Positions 25,458-34,582 of a stretch of DNA of 64,000 nt are shown piece after piece. Location of the stretch: positions 205,643 through 269,642 of the forward strand of contig NZ_QLLL01000009.1 in NCBI RefSeq assembly GCF_003259335.1, in the 5' to 3' direction. This stretch comes from Chitinophaga skermanii (lineage in GTDB: Bacteria; Bacteroidota; Bacteroidia; Chitinophagales; Chitinophagaceae). Position 1 is the first letter of the stretch. Each line of letters starts with the position of its first letter. The notes under the pieces were generated by a model. The model was not told the origin of the DNA. It worked only from the letters and a program-made list of their open reading frames with translations, and did no database searches. A program made the position numbers and the translations under genes.

Positions 25458-26969
25458 ATGAATATTATCAAAACGACAGCAGAATTATACAGCGACTACC
25501 AGTCAAAAATGGAGAAAATCGCCGATGTACGGAATGCCATCGCGGTGCTAGGTTGGGATCAAGAAACATATTTACCCGGTAAAGGGGCCGCTATCCGTGG
25601 CCAACAAATTACCACGCTTTCCACTATTGCCCACGAATTATTCACGGATGCCCAATTAGGCGATACCTTGCAGGCCCTGCAAAGCCGTGAAGATTTAACA
25701 GCTACCCAGAAGAAAAACGTAGCCCTCTCCCTGGAAGACTACGAGAAAAATAAAAAGTACCCAGCTGCTTTTGTAGCTGCCCTTTCACAAACTACCTCCG
25801 ATTGCTACCACGCTTGGATGAAGGCCCGCAAAGAAAATAGCTACGCTGTATTCGAGCCGTTATTAGAGAAAATGGTGCAATTGAAGAAAGAAGAAACCCA
25901 TATTCTCGGGTATACCGGTCACCCTTATAATGCCCTACTTAACGAATACGAAAAAGGCATCAACATACAAACACTCGACACCGTGTTTGCCGATGTAAAA
26001 ACGTCTTTATCTCCTTTATTACAAGCCATTGCCGCGAAGCCGAAACCTAATAATGCCTTCTTACAACAGCATTACCCCAAAGATGCACAATGGCAATATG
26101 GCTTGAAACTGCTCAAAGAAATGGGATTCGATTTCGAAGCAGGTAGGCAAGATCTTAGTGAACACCCTTTCACTACCAGCTTTAACCCGCACGATGTTCG
26201 TGTAACTACCCGCGTAGATGAACAAGATTTTAGCAACATGACCTGGAGCTGTATCCACGAAGGTGGTCACGCTTTGTACGAACAAGGTTTGCTGATTTCC
26301 GAGTACGGGCTTCCATGCGGAGAGGCGGCTAGCTTGGGTATCCACGAATCGCAATCGCGCCTTTGGGAAAACAATGTTGGTCGTGGTTTAGCATATTGGC
26401 AGTACAACTATCCTGCTTTACAGAAGGAGTTTGCAAACAACTTATCAAATGTTTCTTTGGAGGAATTCTACCACGCTATTAACCTGGTACAACCTTCCTT
26501 ACAACGTACGGAAGCCGATGAATTAACCTACCATTTCCACGTGATGATTCGTTATGAAATTGAAAAAGGATTGATTGAAGGTAGCGTATCGACAAAGGAT
26601 TTGAACCATACTTGGAATCAATACTACAAACAATATTTAAACGTAGATGTGCCGAATGATGGCGCCGGTGTATTACAAGATATACATTGGTCGCACGGCA
26701 GCTTTGGGTACTTCCCTACCTATTCTTTAGGAAGTTTTTACGCGGCCCAGTTCTATGCAGCTGCACAACGCCAAATGAAAGACCTATCGCAAAATATTGC
26801 TACAGGCGATTACCATGCTTTGTTACAATGGTTGCGTAATAACATCCATGTACATGGTCGTTTTTACACGTCGAATGAACTATGTGAAAAAGTAACGGGC
26901 GAGCCTTTGAATTTTAAATACTTTATGGACTACGCACAGGCGAAGTATGCAGGCATTTACGGGATATAA
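25458..26969 (+). CDS. M32-family metallocarboxypeptidase
   Basis: A 503-residue cytoplasmic zinc carboxypeptidase (thermostable carboxypeptidase 1 type). The HEGGH zinc motif is at about residues 267-271, in CIHEGGHALYEQG, followed by ESQSRLWEN near 297 with the third zinc ligand. Other family marks are the early VLGWDQETYLPGKG and the late GSFGYFPTYSLGSFYAAQ. Full length, no signal peptide. It is divergent from the Nif3 gene and convergent with the rhodanese-thioredoxin gene across a strong terminator. Confidence 0.93.
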   Translation: MNIIKTTAELYSDYQSKMEKIADVRNAIAVLGWDQETYLPGKGAAIRGQQITTLSTIAHELFTDAQLGDTLQALQSREDLTATQKKNVALSLEDYEKNKKYPAAFVAALSQTTSDCYHAWMKARKENSYAVFEPLLEKMVQLKKEETHILGYTGHPYNALLNEYEKGINIQTLDTVFADVKTSLSPLLQAIAAKPKPNNAFLQQHYPKDAQWQYGLKLLKEMGFDFEAGRQDLSEHPFTTSFNPHDVRVTTRVDEQDFSNMTWSCIHEGGHALYEQGLLISEYGLPCGEAASLGIHESQSRLWENNVGRGLAYWQYNYPALQKEFANNLSNVSLEEFYHAINLVQPSLQRTEADELTYHFHVMIRYEIEKGLIEGSVSTKDLNHTWNQYYKQYLNVDVPNDGAGVLQDIHWSHGSFGYFPTYSLGSFYAAQFYAAAQRQMKDLSQNIATGDYHALLQWLRNNIHVHGRFYTSNELCEKVTGEPLNFKYFMDYAQAKYAGIYGI

Positions 26970-26986
26970 TTTTTCCAAACAAATAC

Positions 26987-27024
26987 GAATAAGAAAGGCG
27001 CTATAGTAAGCGCCTTTCTTATTC
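26987..27024. terminator. Bidirectional terminator
   Basis: GAATAAGAAAGGCGC pairs perfectly with GCGCCTTTCTTATTC over 15 bp around an eight-base loop, between converging genes. Confidence 0.88.
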
Positions 27025-27042
27025 ATTCGTATGATATATCAA

Positions 27043-27750
27043 CTATTTACTTGCTTTCTTTAGCGCAGCATCGAATGTTTCAGTATCGACAATACCTTCT
27101 TGTCGCCATACTTCTTTGCCACCTTTAAAAAGTATAAAAGTGGGCAGCTTTGTAGCAGATAAGTATTTCATTACATCGGTATCGTTACCACCGTCGACTT
27201 TCACTAATGTCACTTGTTTGTTTGTATTGAGCCAAGCCTCTACCACAGGTTCCATTTTGCGGCAAGGTGGGCACCAAGTAGCGCCAACATCTACGAGTAT
27301 GTAGCCTTCTTGCTTAATGGCATTATCGAAATCTTCAACGGGCATTTGCGCGGTTGTAGGATTTCCTTGTAGCGGTAGGTCAGACTGTTTCCATGCATTG
27401 ATACCGCCATCCATTTCTACAACATTGGCAAACCCGTTGCTACGCATCCATTTGGCGGCAGCAGCGCTACGGCCTCCGCTGAGGCAGTAAACGTATACGG
27501 GTTTCTCTTTATCGAGAAATTTAATGCGTTCAAAAAACTCGTCTTTCTTCGTGTAATCGGCTTGTAGGGCGCCTTCGAGGTGACCTGTACTAAATTCTGA
27601 TGCTGTTCTTACATCGAGGATTTGGATGTTTGGTTGCTGCGTAGCCTTTTCGAATGTAGGGATATCGACTGCTTTATTTTGTGCCTTAGCGAAATGGGAT
27701 GCAAGCACAAATAAGCAAGCCCAGCTAAGCTTTCTAACTACCTTTTTCAT
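27043..27750 (-). CDS. Secreted rhodanese-thioredoxin fusion protein
   Basis: A 235-residue protein with a signal peptide (MKKVVRKLSWACLFVLASHF, cleavage near AKA/QN). Residues about 30-125 are a rhodanese domain with the catalytic cysteine loop YCLSGGRS near 88-95. Residues about 130-235 are a thioredoxin domain with WCPPCRKM near 160. Export implies a periplasmic thiol or sulfane-sulfur role, for example persulfide relay or disulfide handling; the substrate is unknown. Fusions of these two domains occur in Bacteroidota. Confidence 0.9.
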   Translation of the reverse strand: MKKVVRKLSWACLFVLASHFAKAQNKAVDIPTFEKATQQPNIQILDVRTASEFSTGHLEGALQADYTKKDEFFERIKFLDKEKPVYVYCLSGGRSAAAAKWMRSNGFANVVEMDGGINAWKQSDLPLQGNPTTAQMPVEDFDNAIKQEGYILVDVGATWCPPCRKMEPVVEAWLNTNKQVTLVKVDGGNDTDVMKYLSATKLPTFILFKGGKEVWRQEGIVDTETFDAALKKASK

Positions 27751-27848
27751 GTGTATGGTTTAATCTGGAGGATATTGGCAAAAAAGAGAAGTACTTTTTC
27801 CCTGCATCCTAAAAATAAGCGCAAAAAGTGGCAAAGCCAAATGTAATC

Positions 27849-28472
27849 TTAGCGGAAATAGTGGCCTCTTGGCGATGTGATGATCTTTTCTCGTTTGCGG
27901 AAACTGAAAAACAGTTCGTTTCCTTGCCGCGCGGGATGCGAATTAATGCAAGGTGCAAAGATGTGAAAATTGAAATACGGTTCGAATAAGCGCCTGTAAT
28001 CCTTCACAGAACCACCAAATGGAGGACCCGGTTGTTCGAAGTTCTTCTTGAAAATTACGCCAACAAAGCGTCCATTCAACCATAACAATTGATGCATCTT
28101 CTGCGCATACCTTTCGCGCAAAGCAGGATCGATGGCCGATAAGAAGGTTTGCTCCAGTATCAAATCATACTCCCCATCATGACGAAAAAAATCGCCGGCA
28201 ATAAAATTAATCCCCGTTTCGCGGTACTTCCGCTTTAAGTTAAGTACCAATGCATCGGAAATATCTACTACGGTAATATCTGTGAAACCCTTATCCCACA
28301 AATATTTTGCTTCGTAACTATTGCCGCCGCCTGGGATTAAAATCCGTGCGTTTAAATGCGGGTACTGATTAATAAAGGCTTCTAAAGGAGGTGAAACACG
28401 ACCCATATCCCACCCTATATCACCGGTTCGATAACGCTCATTCCAGTAATGCTTGTCCAATGTTCCACTCAT
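27849..28472 (-). CDS. TPMT-family SAM-dependent methyltransferase
   Basis: A 207-residue class I methyltransferase. The opening WNERYRTGDIGWDMGRVSPPL (quoted with its start at residue 10) is typical of the thiopurine/thiol methyltransferase group, and ILIPGGGNSYEAKYLWDKGF near 45 is the SAM-binding loop. Bacterial members methylate thiols, selenium or tellurium species, or halides; the substrate here is not evident. It stands alone between the rhodanese gene and the large PKD gene. Confidence 0.8.
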   Translation of the reverse strand: MSGTLDKHYWNERYRTGDIGWDMGRVSPPLEAFINQYPHLNARILIPGGGNSYEAKYLWDKGFTDITVVDISDALVLNLKRKYRETGINFIAGDFFRHDGEYDLILEQTFLSAIDPALRERYAQKMHQLLWLNGRFVGVIFKKNFEQPGPPFGGSVKDYRRLFEPYFNFHIFAPCINSHPARQGNELFFSFRKREKIITSPRGHYFR

Positions 28473-28691
28473 AAAATGGTAATCACGGTTAATTGGTTAC
28501 TAAATAGTAGGCAAATTAGATCTCGACTAAATTCAAGGCAATTAAAGCATAAATAGCCAATTGGTTTGAAAAGTAATTGTTAACATAACAAATAATTGTT
28601 TTTTTAATATTAATTTTATCCTTTCAACCCGGTTCTGGAAATGCCAACTGTGCCGGGTTTACCATTTCCAATAAAAACCCTACACCTGCTG

Positions 28692-31600
28692 ATGAAGCGT
28701 CTATGCCATGTCTTGCTGTGTGCCATCCTATGCTTATGCGCACCTGCTACCTTCGCCCAAACGGTTGATTTTACAGCCGATAAATTCGAAGGTTGCGAAC
28801 CGCTCGCCGTACGATTCACCAATCTTTCCAGTCCCGGTGCCATTAGTTACGATTGGAATTTCCAATTAGGCGCCAATGCCACAGATCGAGATGTAGACAA
28901 GGTTTTCGGGGTGGCCAACTCCTATAACGTTACGCTTACCGTTACCTACCCGGGCAACATTACCCGCTCTGTTACGAAAGCTATTCGCGTACATGCCAAC
29001 CCCATCCCGCTCTTCACAGTATCCGGTATTATTGGTTGCAGTCCTTACCAAGTAAATTTCCGCGACCAATCTCAACCCGGCTCCGGCACCATCACAAGAA
29101 CTATTTGGGATTATGGCGACGGTGTTACAGAAACCGCCGTTAATCCCTCTCATATCTATAATACACCCGGTTCCTACCCAGTTTCTAATATCGTTACCAA
29201 CAGCTTCGGCTGTTCGAAAGGCTATACTTTACCCACCCCTATCGTGGTAAATGAAACACCTCGCATCAATTTCACTGCCAGCAATAACACCAGTTGTACA
29301 GCGCCTTTAACCGTTAATTTTACTAATAGCGGTCCTCCCGGTGCTACCTATACCTGGGATTTTGGCGACCCTGCCAGTGGTGCCAACAATACTTCTACCG
29401 CCTATAACGCCACCCACGCTTATAACCAGCCGGGCCGTTATACCGTAGTACTAAGAGGTACTTTGGGTAACTGTACAGCCGTGGAAACGAAATACCATTA
29501 CGTAGTCATCCAACAACCGGTGGCTAATTTCGACGTGCCGGCTACCATTTGTGCAGGCCAAGCTTTTACGCTTACCAACACTACCTCGCCTAATCCAACA
29601 GTAGCCAACTGGACATTCTCCGACGGCACTGTTAGCACTGCTATCAATCCCACGAAAACATTTGCCAACCCGGGCACCTATCGCATTACTTTGCAAAGCG
29701 GCACGCCGGGGTGCTTAAACACCACCTTTAAAGATATTACCGTTAATCCTTCTCCTGTAGCTGCTTTCAGTGCTACACCGCGGGTAGGCTGTAGCATACC
29801 ATTCACCACCAATTTCACCAATCAAAGTACCGGGGCTACCAGCTGGAACTGGAACTTCGGCGATGGTGGTACATCAACATTAGCCAGTCCTTCTCATACT
29901 TATACCAACTACGGAGAGTATGATGTAACCTTGCAAGTACGCAATGCCGCCGGCTGCGTAAACACAGTAACACTCAACGATTATATCCGCGTCATTCAAC
30001 CGGTTGTAAATTTTACTCCTTTCCCAAGGGAAGGTTGTTTACCATTTACTACTACGTTCACACCTAATATGACCGTGGGTGGCCCTATTGCCACGTACTT
30101 ATGGGATTTTGGAGATGGTACCACTTCTACAGCGGCCAACCCTTCCCATACTTATACAACTGAAGGCGTATTCACGATTACCCTTACGGTTACCACTGCC
30201 GATGGCTGTACTGTAACCACCACGAATACAATTCGTGCCGGTAGAATTCCCGTTGTAGCATTTGATGCAGATCCGAAGTTTACTTGTCAACGTTTTCCTG
30301 TACAATTCACCAACCAATCGGTACCACGTGGTACGGAGTGGACTTGGTTACTACCACAAGACAACGCCACGCTTACAGAAGAGAACCCACGCCATGTTTT
30401 CAACGAGTTGGGATACCACGATGTAACCCTTATTGTGAATAACTACGGTTGTATTCGTCAACTCACGAAAACCCAGTTCATTCAAATTCTTCCACCTATT
30501 GCGAACTTCGACCTAACACAAGATTGCGCTAACAAATTCCTCGTGCAGTTCAACGATTTATCGAACTTCGGTCCAAATCCACCAATTCGTAACTGGCATT
30601 GGGATTTTGGTGATGGCACTACTTCTACACAACAAAGTCCTGCTCATACATACGCTACTACAGGCACTTACACCATTACGTTAGTAGTAGATAACGGTGC
30701 TTGTACATCGGAACACACAATGGATGTAACCATTATAAATGAAACACCGGTTATTCAACCTAACATCAGCACTATTTGTGCGAACAATGATATCAGCTTT
30801 ACCATCAGCAATATTGACCCTGCCAACATTCGCAATTATAGCTGGGATTTTGGCGATGGCACTACTTCTACAAGTGGTACCAACCCCGTTGTAAAACGTT
30901 ATACAAGGGCCGGCACATACTACGTTGTATTAACGGTAACTGACAACAACGGTTGCGTGGTTCAATCGAACACGGTAACATTAACGATAACAGGAGCCTT
31001 GGCGGATTTTACGTTTAGCGGTAGAAACTGTAATGGCGATGATATTTTGTTCTCCGATGCCTCGGCTACAACACATAGCAATGGGCTTATTCGCTGGGTG
31101 TGGGATTTCAATGATGGTTCTCCATTAGTTGTGCAAACTACGCCCGCGGTGAATTTCCCCCATGCTTTTGCACAAGACGGCACCTACAATGTATCGCTTA
31201 CAGTGCAAGACGCTTCGGGATGTAACGTAACAGTTACCAAACCGGTACGCGTTATTACCGTACGTGCAGCATTCGATTCCCCTAACCTAATTGCTTGTAA
31301 GCAAGCGCCTGTGCAGTTTAACAACCAATCGGCAGGTCAAAATTTGATATATCAATGGAGTTTTGGTGATACGAATACCTCTGTACAACAATCGCCTATT
31401 CATAACTACGCGCAAGCAGGCACATACGATGTAACGTTGATTGCAATTAACAATTTGGGTTGTAGTGATACGCTTACCCGTGCTGCTTATATCCGCGTAC
31501 CCGATCCAGTAGCACATTTCAGCACACCTACAGATTTATCGATCTGCCCACCAATTGAAGTTATTTTCAACAATGAATCTACAGATGTAAACCGCGTGGA

Positions 31601-33512
31601 ATGGGATTTTGGGGATAATAGTATCTCCTCTATTCTCAACCCGCGCCACATTTATACACAAGGCGGCACTTATAACATTACACTTACGGTGTATTCCGAT
31701 GGCGACTGCGTAAGTACATATGCACAACCCATTACGCTCCGTGGCCCAAGCGGCACGAAAAGCGTAACACCGAAAGAAGGTTGTGCCGACTTAACCGTCA
31801 ACTTCAGCGCCACCTCCTCCAATGCTGTTAGCTACATCTGGGATTTCGACGATGGCAAGGTGAATATCACCACCACCGCTTCTATTCAACATACCTACGA
31901 TAAACCTGGTAAGTATGTACCCCGCGTACTACTCGAAGATGAACAAGGCTGTAAAGTACTTGCGGCCGGTAACGATACGATCGTTGTGGATAAGATTACG
32001 CCCGATTTCACAATGACCATGCCTTCTGCATGCGACTCGGCCTTGGTTACATTCAACGATGCCAGCATCGCCTTCTCGAAAGATCAACTAAACGAGCCTT
32101 TAACATATGCTTGGGATTTCGGTAATACACAATCCAATACCGATACATCCAGCCGAATGAACCCGCAATACTTGTATACTCGCGCAGGTACATTCACCGC
32201 CACTTTGCATGTTACAAGCAGGTTCGGCTGCGCAGCTTCCATCACGAAAGACCTGCTGGTAGAACCTCGCCCCGACGCTATTATTGCGCCCGTAACGCCG
32301 ATTTGTGGTGGAGATACCTTGCGCTTCTCGGGCCGCGATGCTCGCAATTTACCAGGCGATACTTGGTTTTGGAATGTAGATGGAGTAAGAACTTTCACCA
32401 CCCAAGAAACACCGCGTATACCCTATATTTTGGCAGGTAATTATAATGTTCAATTTATCGTTACCAACCAAAGTGGCTTATGTAAGGATACCGCCTATTT
32501 ACCATTTACTGTAAATCCGGGCGTAAACCTCCGCGTAGCACCACAAAACGTAGCCATCTGCCGCGGTCAATATGTTACTATGTTAGCGCTAACTAATAAT
32601 GCCAATATCACGTGGACAGACTACAATATCTCTTCCACGAACGTTTCCATGCCTATTGCCCATCCAGATATTGATACCACGTATTTTGTTACCGCCTCTA
32701 ACGCTTTCGGTTGTACGAAAACCGATTCAGTGAAAGTACGCGTATCGCAACCGTTTACAGTGCGTACCTCGGATGTGGATATCTGTGAAGGTCAACAAGC
32801 ACAACTTCATGTTACAGGCGCCATTCGTTACGAATGGACCCCGGCGGCTAACTTAAGTAGTACCACCAGCGCCAACCCTATTGCTACGCCTACTTCCTCT
32901 GCACAGTATACGGTAACAGGATATGGTAACGATGCATGTTTTACCTCTACAGCGGTTGCTAACGTGAACGTACACACGAAACCTTTAGTAGAATTAGGAA
33001 CAGATCATGTAATTCCGGCAGGTAGTCCTTTCAATATACCGGCGAGCTATAGCGAAGATGTAGTAAGATGGGAATGGACACCCGTGCAAGACTTAGATTG
33101 TAGCACTTGTGGGCACCCTATTCTTACCCCGCGCTCCAACCAACAACTCACTGTAAAAGTGACCTCCCGCTATGGTTGCGAAAACGAAGACAAGGTAAAT
33201 GTGAAAATCGTATGTTCTGCCAGCAACGTGTTCCTACCCAATACTTTTAGCCCGAATAACGACGGGGTAAATGATATCTTCTATATCCGTGGTAGAGGTG
33301 TTAGAACAGTGAAGCTTTTCAGAATATTTAACCGTTGGGGACAATTGGTTTTTGAAAGAACAAATTTCAATGTAGAAGATCCTGCGGCGGGATGGGATGG
33401 TAAGTTTAAAGGCAACCTGTTAAATCCCGATGTGTTCGTTTATTACGCCGAACTCACTTGCGATACAGGCGAGCCATTGACTTTAAAAGGAAACGTTACT
33501 ATTCTACGCTAA
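28692..33512 (+). CDS. Giant PKD-repeat T9SS type-B surface protein
   Basis: A 1606-residue exported protein. The start at 28692 begins a signal peptide (MKRLCHVLLCAILCLCAPAT, ending FAQ); the frame is open 17 codons further up but without one. Beyond it lie about 15 PKD-like repeats, counted from WDFGDG-type motifs, two of them degenerate (WTWLLPQ and WFWNVDG). Two Ig-like segments follow, then a C-terminal domain (about 1510-1606) starting LPNTFSPNNDGVNDIFYIRG, the gliding-motility-associated/T9SS type-B sorting form. It probably forms a long surface fibre or adhesin. The PorP/SprF-like gene follows after 20 bases, its likely outer-membrane partner. Confidence 0.93.
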   Translation: MKRLCHVLLCAILCLCAPATFAQTVDFTADKFEGCEPLAVRFTNLSSPGAISYDWNFQLGANATDRDVDKVFGVANSYNVTLTVTYPGNITRSVTKAIRVHANPIPLFTVSGIIGCSPYQVNFRDQSQPGSGTITRTIWDYGDGVTETAVNPSHIYNTPGSYPVSNIVTNSFGCSKGYTLPTPIVVNETPRINFTASNNTSCTAPLTVNFTNSGPPGATYTWDFGDPASGANNTSTAYNATHAYNQPGRYTVVLRGTLGNCTAVETKYHYVVIQQPVANFDVPATICAGQAFTLTNTTSPNPTVANWTFSDGTVSTAINPTKTFANPGTYRITLQSGTPGCLNTTFKDITVNPSPVAAFSATPRVGCSIPFTTNFTNQSTGATSWNWNFGDGGTSTLASPSHTYTNYGEYDVTLQVRNAAGCVNTVTLNDYIRVIQPVVNFTPFPREGCLPFTTTFTPNMTVGGPIATYLWDFGDGTTSTAANPSHTYTTEGVFTITLTVTTADGCTVTTTNTIRAGRIPVVAFDADPKFTCQRFPVQFTNQSVPRGTEWTWLLPQDNATLTEENPRHVFNELGYHDVTLIVNNYGCIRQLTKTQFIQILPPIANFDLTQDCANKFLVQFNDLSNFGPNPPIRNWHWDFGDGTTSTQQSPAHTYATTGTYTITLVVDNGACTSEHTMDVTIINETPVIQPNISTICANNDISFTISNIDPANIRNYSWDFGDGTTSTSGTNPVVKRYTRAGTYYVVLTVTDNNGCVVQSNTVTLTITGALADFTFSGRNCNGDDILFSDASATTHSNGLIRWVWDFNDGSPLVVQTTPAVNFPHAFAQDGTYNVSLTVQDASGCNVTVTKPVRVITVRAAFDSPNLIACKQAPVQFNNQSAGQNLIYQWSFGDTNTSVQQSPIHNYAQAGTYDVTLIAINNLGCSDTLTRAAYIRVPDPVAHFSTPTDLSICPPIEVIFNNESTDVNRVEWDFGDNSISSILNPRHIYTQGGTYNITLTVYSDGDCVSTYAQPITLRGPSGTKSVTPKEGCADLTVNFSATSSNAVSYIWDFDDGKVNITTTASIQHTYDKPGKYVPRVLLEDEQGCKVLAAGNDTIVVDKITPDFTMTMPSACDSALVTFNDASIAFSKDQLNEPLTYAWDFGNTQSNTDTSSRMNPQYLYTRAGTFTATLHVTSRFGCAASITKDLLVEPRPDAIIAPVTPICGGDTLRFSGRDARNLPGDTWFWNVDGVRTFTTQETPRIPYILAGNYNVQFIVTNQSGLCKDTAYLPFTVNPGVNLRVAPQNVAICRGQYVTMLALTNNANITWTDYNISSTNVSMPIAHPDIDTTYFVTASNAFGCTKTDSVKVRVSQPFTVRTSDVDICEGQQAQLHVTGAIRYEWTPAANLSSTTSANPIATPTSSAQYTVTGYGNDACFTSTAVANVNVHTKPLVELGTDHVIPAGSPFNIPASYSEDVVRWEWTPVQDLDCSTCGHPILTPRSNQQLTVKVTSRYGCENEDKVNVKIVCSASNVFLPNTFSPNNDGVNDIFYIRGRGVRTVKLFRIFNRWGQLVFERTNFNVEDPAAGWDGKFKGNLLNPDVFVYYAELTCDTGEPLTLKGNVTILR

Positions 33513-33532
33513 CACAACAATTTGTGTCGAAC

Positions 33533-34555
33533 ATGAAAAAATTCATCAACATATTATTACTCGTTTTGCCCAGCATTCTTGTGCATGGGCAAGACATCCA
33601 TTTGTCGCAATTTTCTGAAACACCTATCCTCCGTAACCCTGCACTTATCGGCGTATTTAACGGCGATTACCGGGTACAGGCCGTGTATAGAAACCAATGG
33701 AACAGCATTACCATTCCATATCAAACAGGTACACTTAGCGGGGAGTTGAAATTCCCTGTCGGCAAAAACAACGATTACGTTACCGGTGGCCTACAACTCA
33801 CCTACGACCGTGCCGGTACGTCGGCCCTACAAGCCACGCAAGTATTACCTGCAATCAATTACCATAAATCGCTAAGCGAGGATAAAACACGCTATTTATC
33901 GTTGGGTTTTACAGGAGGTATTGTACAAAGGCAGTTCGATCCGCAGCACCTTACTTTCAATAACCAGTATACTAATGGTCGTTTCGACCCCAGTATGAGC
34001 ACAGGTGAGGAAGGTCGCTGGCAAGTGGCTGGTTATACGTATTGGGATGCAGGTGTAGGCATGAGTTACAATAGCACGTTCAGTGAAAATGCAAACTATT
34101 ATATCGGCGCGGCGCTGTACCATTTTAACCGCCCGAAAGTTTCCTTTTATGATGATAAAACGGTCACCCTACAGCCTAAAATTACGGTGAATGCCGGGCT
34201 ATCGATGCCTATCGGGGAACGCACAAAATTGATTGCGCATTACAACCAAGTACACCAGGGCACCTATAACGAGTTTATGGGTGGGGCGTTATTGGGATAT
34301 GGTTTGTTGAATGGTGGGTATGAAAGTGACCGTGGCTTTTATGGTGGTTTGTTCTTGCGTTGGAATGATGCCGTGGTGCCAATGGCGAGATTGGACATGG
34401 GTGCTTACGAAATTGGGATGAGCTATGATGTGAACATCTCGAAATTAGTACCTGCCAGCCGTGCCATGGGTGGCTTTGAAGTATCAATCGTATTTAAAGA
34501 TTTCTTACAAACCAGGAGAAGCAGCGCCAATAGTACATCATGTCCGAGATTTTAG
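33533..34555 (+). CDS. PorP/SprF-family outer-membrane protein (module 1)
   Basis: A 340-residue beta-barrel-like protein with signal peptide (MKKFINILLLVLPSILVHGQ) followed by DIHLSQFSETPILRNPALIGVF, the characteristic mature N-terminus of the family (Q.S.....NPA..G). PorP and SprF help export or attach T9SS type-B substrates, SprF being needed for SprB in Flavobacterium. It follows the PKD gene by 20 bases, so the pair is a substrate-helper module. The upstream in-frame codons from 33458 lie inside the PKD gene and are not used. Confidence 0.9.
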   Translation: MKKFINILLLVLPSILVHGQDIHLSQFSETPILRNPALIGVFNGDYRVQAVYRNQWNSITIPYQTGTLSGELKFPVGKNNDYVTGGLQLTYDRAGTSALQATQVLPAINYHKSLSEDKTRYLSLGFTGGIVQRQFDPQHLTFNNQYTNGRFDPSMSTGEEGRWQVAGYTYWDAGVGMSYNSTFSENANYYIGAALYHFNRPKVSFYDDKTVTLQPKITVNAGLSMPIGERTKLIAHYNQVHQGTYNEFMGGALLGYGLLNGGYESDRGFYGGLFLRWNDAVVPMARLDMGAYEIGMSYDVNISKLVPASRAMGGFEVSIVFKDFLQTRRSSANSTSCPRF

Positions 34556-34582
34556 TATCTTGACCGCCATAAAATCCCTACC

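Noticed and set aside
33458..33532. Earlier start for the module 1 PorP gene
   Set aside because: These codons lie in the end of the PKD gene and would bury the signal peptide.
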